From positions 97,530,406 through 97,594,405 of the forward strand of contig CP154956.1 of NCBI GenBank assembly GCA_039621445.1: DNA of 64,000 nt, in the 5' to 3' direction. Under the pieces are notes generated by a model. It was given only the letters and a program-made list of their open reading frames with translations, was not told where the DNA came from and ran no database searches. The translations under genes and the position numbers were made by a program. Position 1 is the first letter of the stretch, and the number at the start of each line of letters is the position of its first letter. This DNA comes from Euglena gracilis. Its lineage: Eukaryota > Euglenida > Euglenophyceae > Euglenales. Shown in pieces: positions 9,501-17,717 of this stretch.

Positions 9501-12500
9501 CTGCCGTCAACCGCCGGGGGTTATATCGAGCGGCTCCGCTTCGGCCCCTTCCTCCTCTTCGCCGCGCTCTTCTCCCTGGTGGTGTACTGTCCAGTGGCCC
9601 ATTGGGTGTGGGCCAGACCCTTTTTGTTTCCTTTTCATGGAATGCCCCCCGTATGTCCGTATGTGGAGGCAGGTGACCGGATGCTGTTGCCAGTGACAGC
9701 ACAAGGCCTGGCTGTGGTCGAGTCTCCACTTTTAGACGAGCCCGCTTGAACGAGCCCCTTGAACCAGCCCCTTGGACCGCGAAAGAAGAGGCAGCCGCGA
9801 GAAAACCACTGTCAAAAAAAAACTGGCAAGGTTGAAGCCAGGTCTGGCCCCGCGACCAAACTGCATTCAACACTGAATCAAACCCAGAATGCCGTGCTTC
9901 CCTCTTCCCAATTGAAGAGGGGCCTGCCTGCGGCTCCGGAAGGGTTCATTCACAAATGGGAGGTGAAAGATTTCGCTGGGGGCACTGTGGCCTGGTGTTC
10001 GCCTTTCGTTCGCCTTCGTTCGCTGTTGTTCGCCCCCCCCCCCCAATGTCACACCTCTGCAGGGGGCGCGGTCCACGTGACACCCCCTTTTGCCCCTCTC
10101 CTGTGACCTGCTAATCAGACTTTGGCGGGTCACGGGAGGGTGTCCAGGGGCACATTTCGTCTGACAGACATTTTCGGAATAAATGTACAGTTTCTCGAGA
10201 TTATTTTTTATAAAATCGATTTCTTGACCGACAACCTCGCCCCGACGAAATTGCTGAGGTCGAAACTGGGGGGGGGGGCTAATTCTTCCCACGTTTAGAC
10301 CCCTTGTTGGCTGAAAACTCGGGCCGGCGGGTATTTGGGAGTCAAATGGAGGTCATTTGAAAGGCCAGGATACAGTCGCTTGCGCAAGCGACCGTAAAAG
10401 CATTCTGGCAACAGGTTCGGGGCTCATGGTGATAATCCGCAGTTTGCGGACCCCCCCCCCAAATTTAAGCAACTTGCTGCTTAAGTTTGGTCAGCCGACC
10501 TGCTGCAGGGGTTGGTTAAATTTGGAGGTTGCTCAAATTTGGGTTTCACCACACACGCCGAGGGGTTGCTTAAATTCGGAGGTCGACAAAGAAAATGTCT
10601 CTCCTTTTTCAAATAAACAGAGGAGGTGCTTTTCTTCAGAAAATGCGTGCAACAGCACAACAACGTCCAAAAACAGTGGAGTCAACCGGTTGGATTATTT
10701 CCCCCAAAATTCAGCTATCATTGTTTATTAATGCTTCACTTTCATATTCTCCTTCATTTTTCTTGCTTTTTGGATCATTTTCAGGAGTTGCTTAAAGTTT
10801 AACTGGCCACCAGAGGGCTCAAATTTTGGGGTTGCTAAAATTTGGAGGGGTTCCTTCTTTTTGGACAGGGGGGTTTACCCAGGGCGGGGCTGGGGAGGGG
10901 TGGTTCCACCCCCCTTTTCCGTGGTGGTAAGCTTCGCTCATACTCTGAGGAGATAAGAGCTCAGCGCCCCCCCCCCCCCCGTGGACCCCGATTTCGAGTT
11001 GTCCAAATTATAAACCGGGGTGTTATTTTTTGGCAGGGGGGATTTCTGAAACTTTTGACCCTACCCCTCTCCCAGAATTGAAAACTACCTGTCTACCCCC
11101 CCCCCAAACAAAAAGCCTTGTGTTGCAAATTTTGGGGGGGGCAATCCTTTTTCTCTTTCAACTGCCCGAGGCCCACAAAAACAAAATCCCCTGAGTTGCA
11201 ATAATGGTTTTGGGGGCCAATCACTTGTATTTTGCATTTTTGGGGGCAAATCCTTTTTTTTTTGTTTCTCAATTGTCTGAGGGCCCCAAAGTAACACAAA
11301 ATCTCTTGTGTTGCAAACACATTTTGGGGTCAATCTTTTCTGACCTGAAGGTCCTCCCCCAAAAATCAAAATTTCAGCATTTTTGAAGCAAGATTTGTCT
11401 TTTTCTGGTGCAAAAATCACCTAAAATTTCATGTAGCACCTATGCTGACAGATTCCAATTTTTTTGGGAAGGCAATCAACTAAACTGTCATGCAGCTCCG
11501 AGGATACAATGTGAGTCAGCTTGAAGAGTATGCATTGGGTAGGATGGTGCCGAACGCTATCGTCGTCCATATGACGGCAGGTTTCTCTGCCCTCGCTGGC
11601 TGTATCGTGATTGGACCCAGACAGAAGTTCCAACTGGGCTTCTTCTGCAGAGAACACCATACAAGTTAAATTAGTCATACCTGATATTTAGGTGCACCGA
11701 AGCTTTTTGCCGCTTTTCATTGTGCATATGCCCAACATTTAAGTCTTTTTCTGACCTGGCTTTGAAACCTGCATTGATACATCCACCGTGCAAATGCGCA
11801 ATGGACACGCTCTGTACTGCACTTTTTTCATTTTTTTTCTTTCAGATTGCCTGCCACCCTTGCACCTCGCCACCATTCAAATTTGAGGAAGTTGATGAGA
11901 AATTGGTTAGTTAGGAAGTAGGAGGTGAACTGCTGAACCCATTGGGGACCCAAGGCTTGAGTGAATTGTTCGCAATATCAAACAGCGTCAATCCCAAACA
12001 ACCTCGGAGGTGTCTGTTGCTGGACGTTTGACAGTTTTAGTTGGAAAAAAATGCATTTGCAGGACTGTGATAATCTGAAACAAAAACATGATTTATCAAA
12101 AATCATTGCCTGCAGAATAAAATCACTGGCATCAACCCACCACAATGAAAGTGGGTAAGGTTCCTGAAAACAACACATTTCGCACTTTCGAAATGATGTC
12201 TCGGAAAGTGCATAGTGTGATGGTTTTACTTTGCACAGAAATTTCTGATAATCATTTCACAGTTTGGGCATTGGCTTCCATTACATTTGACATGCGCAAC
12301 AACTATGCTTAAAAAATGCAGTTCTCAAATGAGTCATCTGCCACGTTGCAATTGGCTGGGATCGGTCAGTTGGAGCCTAGCCCTGCCTCGGGGAGGCCAA
12401 CGTCCCCGTCAACGTGCCGTACGTTGTTCTCGGCACGGGCATGCTGTGGTTCGGCTGGTTCGGCTTCAACGCGGGCTCCGAGCTGGCGGCAGACGCTGTT

Positions 12501-12791
12501 GCGGCCCAGGCATTCCTCAACACCAAACAGGCTGCCTGATCCTCTGGCAGGAGAAGGAGGGGGGGGGGTGGGTCTGGAGCCGGACTTCCCACGGGCACTG
12601 CTGCGCCGGGGAAATGGCCTGTTTTTTTTTGGGTCCCGGGTTCTGCCCATCTGGGGATTTTCAACAGCGGCCTGACACCAACACGGCGGCCGCCGCAGCG
12701 ATGGCGGCGTGGGAGGTGTTGCTGGGGCTGCAAGGGAAGCCGCTGTCTGTCCCAGGGGTTTCTGGTTGCGCTGTTGTTGCAACTGTTTTAT
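6357..12791 (+). CDS. Ammonium transporter (Amt/MEP family), 5' eight exons, gene incomplete
   Basis: Membrane channel protein for ammonium uptake. Eight exons (6357-6559, 8107-8257, 8966-9105, 9509-9610, 9932-9989, 11565-11644, 12392-12524, 12680-12791) join into about 326 residues without stops and follow the Amt fold in order: [90 protein letters not shown] (the family signature, split by intron 5 and continuing to IGPR), [31 protein letters not shown] and GKPLSV. The C-terminal third of a usual 400-500 residue Amt (ITPAxG, HGxGG) was not found downstream, so the gene either continues beyond a very long intron or is truncated. Introns 1-5 and 7 fit the nonconventional rule, intron 5 with a paired variant; intron 6 is ambiguous by one base. 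Confidence 0.9.
6605..7290. repeat. Inverted tandem arrays in amt intron 1
   Basis: From about 6612 to 6765 there are about six units of the form ACCTAAAATGATGGCCACGAAA. From about 7132 to 7290 there are about six units of the form GGTTCTGTGGCCACTATTTTTA, their reverse complement. The two arrays, about 370 bp apart, can fold into one long imperfect stem inside intron 1. Confidence 0.75.
8107..8257 (+). CDS. amt exon 2
   Basis: Encodes [13 protein letters not shown] through [14 protein letters not shown], the second and third Amt membrane segments. Intron 1 ends CTGACTGC at 8106 (CTG at -8). The word ACCCTG at its 3' end pairs with CAGGGT at its 5' end. The exon ends in phase 0, and intron 2 starts GGACAGATCT. 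Confidence 0.92.
8966..9105 (+). CDS. amt exon 3
   Basis: Encodes [20 protein letters not shown] to FAVITPAL. Intron 2 ends AGGTCTGGTGGC at 8965 (CTG at -8). AGGTCTG can pair with CAGATCT of the intron's 5' end (seven pairs, one G-U). The exon ends in phase 2; intron 3 starts GAACAGAC. Confidence 0.92.
9509..9610 (+). CDS. amt exon 4
   Basis: Encodes [18 protein letters not shown] and [12 protein letters not shown]. Intron 3 ends CTGCCGTC at 9508. The joined protein keeps the same length as typical Amt proteins across the junction ([16 protein letters not shown]). The exon ends in phase 2; intron 4 starts GGCCAGACCC. Confidence 0.9.
9932..9989 (+). CDS. amt exon 5
   Basis: Encodes [19 protein letters not shown], the first half of the Amt signature. 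Intron 4 ends CTGCCTGC at 9931; GGGGCCTG near its end pairs with CAGACCC at its start, with one mismatch. The exon ends in phase 0 at GTG; intron 5 starts GCCTGGTGTTCG, where the +4 motif is TGG instead of CAG. Confidence 0.88.
10440..11390. repeat. Degenerate short repeats in amt intron 5
   Basis: Two families are visible. Words of the type GGGGTTGCTTAAATTTGGAGG recur, in both orientations, at 10455-10590 and 10785-10850. Words of the type GGGGGCAAATCCTTTTTTTGTTTCTCAATTGTCTGAGGGCCCC recur at 11137-11180 and 11242-11290, with another copy at 9130-9182 in intron 3. No exon is seen in this part of the intron. Confidence 0.6.
11565..11644 (+). CDS. amt exon 6
   Basis: Encodes [20 protein letters not shown] and a few residues more, completing the Amt signature begun in exon 5. 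Intron 5 ends CGAACGCTATCGTC at 11564. Its -8 motif is CTA, which pairs with TGG at the other end. The 3' limit of this exon is uncertain by about one base; the intron following starts at or near CTGCAGAG. Confidence 0.8.
12392..12524 (+). CDS. amt exon 7
   Basis: Encodes [40 protein letters not shown] and FLNT, a highly conserved Amt block. The 5' limit is 12391 or 12392 (the intron ends near CTGCCTCGG). The exon ends in phase 0 at ACC; intron 7 starts AAACAGGCTGCC. Confidence 0.9.
12680..12791 (+). CDS. amt exon 8
   Basis: Encodes [16 protein letters not shown] through [19 protein letters not shown]. Intron 7 ends GCGGCCTGACACC at 12679. GCGGCCTG pairs with CAGGCTGC at the intron's start (eight pairs, one G-U). 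The join restores [11 protein letters not shown], a classical Amt string. The exon probably ends in phase 1 before AGGCAGTC, which has CAG at +4; exon 9 was not found. Confidence 0.85.
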
Positions 12792-12934
12792 AGGCAGTCG
12801 GGACACAGCACGAGGCACAGGGGGTTGGTCAGGGGAGGGAACAGAGCTGACCGCAGGAGCGGAACGTTGCTCGGCGGTGGGAAAGACAGAGGGAACACTG
12901 GTCAGGTCCTGATTTTCAACCGAGTGTTTGTCAC

Positions 12935-13287
12935 TTGGTGGGGCGCAAAAAAATTGCCCAAGTTGACCACCGTGCAACGTTCCGCGCCCCATCGAACAAC
13001 AGGCTGGGTTCCAGCTCCCATGCCGTCCAGGCAACAAAGAAAGCATCCAGCTCAGGATAAGAGGCTTGCCGATGTTGACACAGTTTGGCGAACTCCAAAC
13101 AGTTGGCAACAGCAGCAAGCTCTGCACCCACGGAGCCGGACTTTTTCTTTGTGTTGCCCTGTGCCAGCAAGGTGCCATGAAGGGGGTCAACCTTCGGCTT
13201 CTTGGCATCTTTCTGGTATACCGCGACCGCAGCCAGGAACAGTTCCGTCCTAGGGGGTGGTGGCAAAAGACCATTCACAAAGTTTGC
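12935..13287 (-). CDS. Locus B: unknown protein, probable first exon
   Basis: The minus strand opens with ATG at 13301 (MAKRTANFVNGLLPPPPR) and runs without interruption through VYQKDAKKPKVDPLHGTLLA, QGNTKKKSGS and YPELDAFFVAWTAWELEPSL to LLFDGARN. It is intact, unlike locus A, and shares with it the order of all conserved words. I do not recognise the family. It lies antisense and just downstream of amt exon 8, so it is either inside an amt intron or beyond a truncated amt gene. The open frame continues to about 12366 as Pro/Ser/Gln-rich sequence, but that part overlaps amt exons 7 and 8 and is doubtful. Confidence 0.45.
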
Positions 13288-13344
13288 CGTGCGTTTGGCC
13301 ATATTGGCAGGGCTGCGGGAAAAAGGAAAAAAAGAAAAAAAGGG

Positions 13345-13495
13345 GGGGGTGACACGTTTTCAGTGAGGGCATTTGTGGCAATGACACGCTTTCAGTGAAG
13401 GCATCTGTGTTCAGGCACGTTTTCAGTGAGGGAATTTGTGGCAATGACACGTTTTCAGTGAAGGCATCTGTGTTCAGGCACGTTTTCAGTGAGTG
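13345..13495. repeat. Tandem repeat with ACACGTTTTCAGTGAGGGCA units
   Basis: Five units of about 28-34 bp read GACACGTTTTCAGTGAGGGCATTTGTGGCAA or GGCACGTTTTCAGTGA with small differences. Confidence 0.85.
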
Positions 13496-13603
13496 CGCCG
13501 CTTTTTGTGTCCAAATTTCACAAATTCGCGTTTTGACCCCTTGCGTGAATCATGACCACGAATTTCAGGGCAGGCATTTGGCGGGCTCTGAACACGTTTT
13601 TAA

Positions 13604-13718
13604 ACAAATTGTGGCTGAGCCCAGATTTCAGCCTGAAAACGTGTTCAGGGGGCCCCCTTCGGGGGCCTCCTGGCTGAACACGTTTTCAGGCTAAAATCTG
13701 GGCTCAGCCACAATTTGT
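13604..13718. repeat. Long hairpin with 45-bp arms
   Basis: The left arm 13604-13648 (starting ACAAATTGTGGCTGAGCCCA) is complementary to the right arm 13674-13718 (ending TGGGCTCAGCCACAATTTGT) over nearly its whole length. The loop of 25 bases itself contains the palindrome GGCCCCCTTCGGGGGCC. The end of the arms shares the word TGAACACGTTTTCAG with the tandem repeat just upstream. Confidence 0.9.
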
Positions 13719-13719
13719 G

Positions 13720-16700
13720 TATAGAATCAGTGCTGAAGAAAAGGTAAACTTGACTTTCCCACAGCCAAAACTGTAAAACGACCAATGAAAATGAAAACCT
13801 GAAAATGAAAACTTCTGCCAGAAAAATTATCTTCCAGATTGGACTCGACAGTTCATTCAAAAAGCACAGCCTGATTTGGGAAAAAAACTGCTGAAAATAA
13901 GACACTGACAAAACCACAAGCCACAGAAAAAAATCACACCCGACAACCTGGAGCTAGGGCTTGGCTCACAGCTGACACTCACACTGGCCCATTCTCCTAT
14001 TACTGCGAATTGCAAAAATCTGGGCCGTTTTCAGTGTTCCTTCCCCCCAGAGCCTTGCTCACAGTTTGATTCCATTCCATTTGCCAACGCCAGATGATTC
14101 ACCCACTACGATTTACAGCACGAACTGGTTCACAGATTCCGGCAGATTTATGGTGCACAGATTCCAAAGAAACCACAGATTTAAAAAAGATTCTGCTGGG
14201 CACAGCCCAGCAGCAAACCTCTGCTACCATGTCGGTGGGGGGTTTCGGAGAGAAAAGTAAAAGGTAAAAGTAGTGGGGACCCGAAACGTAAAAATGAAAT
14301 GCAATGCATGGGAAATGGAGTGCCCGACCAACTGGGCCTCCTTCTTCCTTTTCCCCCACCTACGGTCACCACCCAGCACCAGGGTTTCTCAATATAAAGA
14401 GCCTCCGGAGGGCTCAGGGCCGGAGGCCCGGCTTTTCACCCCCTGTGAGTGGCTGGGTTGGCATACTGGCGTAGGATCCAAAACTTGAAACTGAATCTGG
14501 GGTTTTTGTCCTTGAATCCAAAGAAAACCACAGAGAAGAACCTTTTTAGCATGGACTTGATTCAAAAGGCAAAGCACACACAAGGAACCTGCACACCTTG
14601 GTCAGACACACCTGTGCTTGCAGTGGGTGAGAGGAACATACAAACAATGATTTTGGAACGGAATGCCTTGCTCCTTCATTCTTTTCTTTTATATTTCCAC
14701 ACTTGCAACATTTTGCTCACCTTCCAATTGACTTCTGGAGCTTCCTACCCTCTGGGTGAGTCCTATCGCGGGGGGAATGTTGAGAAACCGGCTGTCGGCG
14801 GGCCGACAGCCGACACCACTCCACTTACCTAAATACCGGAGGGCTTCCCATCCAACCCCAGGGGGGGTTAGGTAATTCCTTAAATACTCACCAACTAGAC
14901 CGCACTTTTCAGAGTGACTGGCTCGTTTCCCCCCCCCGGACAAGGCATTTGTTACAGGACCCCGGGGGGGCGCTGGGCCGCAAATCCGCGATGCTGGAAA
15001 ACGTGGATTAGCTAGACCGCCCCTCCTCCCGGAGGGCGGGGTCCGGGGATCCCTCCCGAGTGTAAAAAACAAAATTCCTCCGGCGCTGCCCGCCGAGCTC
15101 GAGACGAGGTTTTTAACAGTTTTTTGGCGAATTGTGGGCCGAAAAACCCAAAAATGGCATTTTTGGGGTCCCAAAAACTGGGCATTTCTGGCCATTTTTG
15201 GGGCTGAAAAACATTTCGAGTGAAACCCCTTCCTTGGTTCGCTGTTTTTGCGGATCCTTCGGCCTCGGCTGTTTGTTGAGGCGGCCTCCAGGCTTCGAAG
15301 CCAAAAACTTCAATCTTTTTCTTTTTGTCCTTGGACTTTTTCCATTGAACCTTGAAATTCATTTTTTGTTCAATTCTGGTTCTTGCAGGCACAATCAATT
15401 GATATTTTTTGTAGTTTTGTACCAGTGCATTGGGTGAGCAAAGAACCCTGTGTGTGAGATTAGTTTGAAATTGCTGGGTTCGAGTGGGGGCTTTCTTAGG
15501 CTAATTAGGGAAAAAGGGGAAATCCTACTGTGGAAAATTGGTCGGCCGGTCTTAAAAATTTTAAAGAATCGGCCCAGCAAGGTCAAAAATCGAGTTCAGG
15601 CTTTCAAGCCGAACCATAATAATCTTTTTCCTAGGTTAAATTCGACTGAAAACCCAAAAATGGTATTTCAGTGATTTTCGGCCCCACTCAGGCAAATTTT
15701 GGCCAATTTTTGGGTTAGGACCCCTTTACACTCCCCCACTTAGAAAAATCTCGGGGAGATTTTAAAAAACGAAAGTAAAAAGAAGGGGTCCCAACAAAAG
15801 AAACGATTTGGTTTGCGGAAAAAAAAGTTGTATGTGTGCGGTTGGTAAGAGCAATGAGAAGGGGGGGGCAGCCCAAAAGGCCACCCCGCGAAAGTAACGG
15901 CGGGGGGGGGGGGCAGCCCAAAGGGCACCGCACCCCGTGGGGAGACGGTGCAACGGTGCAACGCAAAAATGGAGCAACGGTGTGGCGCACGGTGCGGTTC
16001 ACGGTGCAAAGCAACGGTGCGGCGTCGCTGCCGCCAACCGCCGCCTCACGCCGTGCTCCTTCGCCCCCACGGTACCGCGTATGTGTGAGTCGTGTGTTCA
16101 CAATCACAATATGGTATGCTGTTTTTTATCCCCAAACACCACACGACACTCATGCTTAGTATTACACTTTGCGGGCACCCAAGGCGGGTCGGGTTGCAAC
16201 TTCGAAAGTTGCACGCCGTGCCACAATGGGGTTTCGCGTTTCGAACCTTTTTTTTGACCAACCGTCATTCAAGAAATCTGGTTGTTTGATTTTTAGGCTA
16301 GCCTTTCATTGGGGATTCTTTCTCTCAAGGAGCAAATTACACCTTTTTTGTTGGTTGGGGTCCCCTTTTTTGTAGGGGTTGTTTGCTTAATCCCTCTTCA
16401 AGGAGCAAATTACCCTCTTTCTTTGAAGCGTTGCAGCTTTTTTTGTTGGGGGGTTTGTTGAATTTCGTGATCTGTTGCTTGGCGCGACCAAACACCAAAA
16501 ATCAGAAACAACAAAAAACTCCGCAAACCGCGGGATTGGTTCCCCGCATTGACAATTCATCACTTTCCCACAAACGTAACGGGAATGTGACTTACGGATC
16601 CGTTTTCGTTGGGGGGGTCACATCAACCCGTGCTCTCCCGGGCCGTCTCTCAAATCTTTGCCCAAAATTTCCACCTCTTAGAGAAAAAATGCGCTTGGAA

Positions 16701-17037
16701 AATCTGTCCACCTTTTGCTTTTCAAAAAGCAAAACCAAATCTGTGAAATTCTCACCTCCTTGCCATTCCAAAAATTGTTCCTCCGAACCCAAAATTCCTT
16801 GGGGGGTAGCTACGGGAGCCTCACCGACAAATCCGTCGGCCATGTCCCATGCCTGGGCAAGTTTCATTCCCAAAATTTTGAAAATTCTGCACACCGTCCT
16901 TTACGGGGGGGTTGGGTTCCACCTCCTCTCCGTAAATAACACGTTTAAATTCCCTGAAATTATGTCGGAACAACACATCGACTTTTCGTTGGAACGCCCC
17001 CCACTCACTCGCCTCCGAATGAGTGGGGCTCATCCTG
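13720..17037. other. No gene recognised; short repeats
   Basis: Nothing convincing was found on either strand. Notable pieces are a GGCTGTCGGCGGGCCGACAGCC palindrome near 14789-14810, a block at 15075-15200 rich in TTTTTGG that resembles, in reverse, 53600-53730, a CGGTGCAACGG short repeat at 15945-16025, and two copies of CAAGGAGCAAATTAC at 16327 and 16399. A 246-codon open frame at 16383-17122 and minus-strand frames opposite it have no family resemblance. Directly before the LTR, 17008-17030 forms a hairpin (CCCACTCA / TGAGTGGG). Confidence 0.5.
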
Positions 17038-17461
17038 TGTACCAGGCACGTCCCAGCTCTGTAGGATATCTGCAGAGTGGGTTCTGTGACGGTCGCACCA
17101 CTGTGGAAACCCACAGCTGGTAAGATCGTGGCAGACCCTTCTGGGATCTGCCCCTGGACACGTCAGCACTTTACTCTCATTCCCCCACAGGTGGTATTCT
17201 TTACTCTCACAATCTCCAAGTTTCACCATTGGTTTTGTCAGAGGGAAAAACCCTCAGAACAATCGACTTTGATCTCAGAAGACACTTCTGAATCTTTGCT
17301 TTGTGCTTTGCTTCTTGGGGAATTGGGAAGAAAAGGGGAAAACCACTTTTCGTTACTTCAAAGACTTTTCCCTACCATAAGTAGGCTGCGCACCAAGGCG
17401 AAAGCGAAAGGCTTTTACAGAAAGTTCCAAAAAGGGGAAAAGGGAAAGCTTTGGACGTACA
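17038..17461 (+). repeat. 5' LTR of Ty3/gypsy element E1
   Basis: It starts TGTACCAGGCACG and ends TTGGACGTACA, giving the short inverted termini TGTAC/GTACA. Two shorter relatives occur in the window, at 49620-50026 (inverted) and 63152-63560, and share the same ends and interior words (CCACAGGTGGTATTCT, GCGAAAGCGAAA). The position, two bases before a primer-binding site and upstream of gag, identifies it as the 5' LTR. Confidence 0.88.
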
Positions 17462-17463
17462 CT

Positions 17464-17480
17464 TGGTAGCAGATTTAGGC
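17464..17480 (+). promoter_or_regulatory. Primer-binding site of E1
   Basis: TGGTAGCAGATTTAGG follows the LTR after two bases. The first nine bases resemble the initiator-methionine tRNA primer site (TGGTATCAG) used by many Ty3/gypsy elements, with one difference. The same sequence follows the inverted LTR at 49598-49617. Confidence 0.65.
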
Positions 17481-17689
17481 AACGAACCTACACAGACGTT
17501 CCACACAGAGAAACTCTGTGGTTGACTGGTGGTGAGGATCGTACTGAGCCGTGAAACACGGTGAAAGTACTGCTCCTGGCCCCTAGCCAACCTTTAAGCA
17601 AAGATACAGGTCTCAGAAGGCTCTGTTCGGTAATCGCCGGTACAACCTTTCTGGTCCCTGTTTCTCTGCTTATTTGTGTGAATTTTTGG

Positions 17690-17717
17690 GTTTTTGCCTT
17701 TTTACCCATCTCAAAAG
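17690..17717 (+). promoter_or_regulatory. Pyrimidine tract and AG directly before the E1 gag ATG
   Basis: TTTTTGCCTTTTTACCCATCTCAAAAG ends immediately before the ATG at 17718, and the same arrangement is kept in the inverted copy at 49364-49390. It has the form of a splice acceptor and could receive a spliced leader, leaving no 5' leader beyond it. Inference only. Confidence 0.4.

Noticed and set aside
6560-12679. Conventional GT-AG introns in amt
   Set aside because: For introns 2, 3, 4 and 7 no GT donor and AG acceptor pair restores the Amt frame, whereas the nonconventional cuts do so exactly.
14917-15665. amt exon 9 candidates after GACTG words (14917, 15650)
   Set aside because: They can pair with the start of intron 8, but the sequence after them does not encode the expected ITPA block of Amt.
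16383-17122. 246-codon plus-strand frame ending in the E1 LTR, and minus-strand frames opposite it
   Set aside because: It runs into the LTR, has no family resemblance and no splice ends of the amt type.
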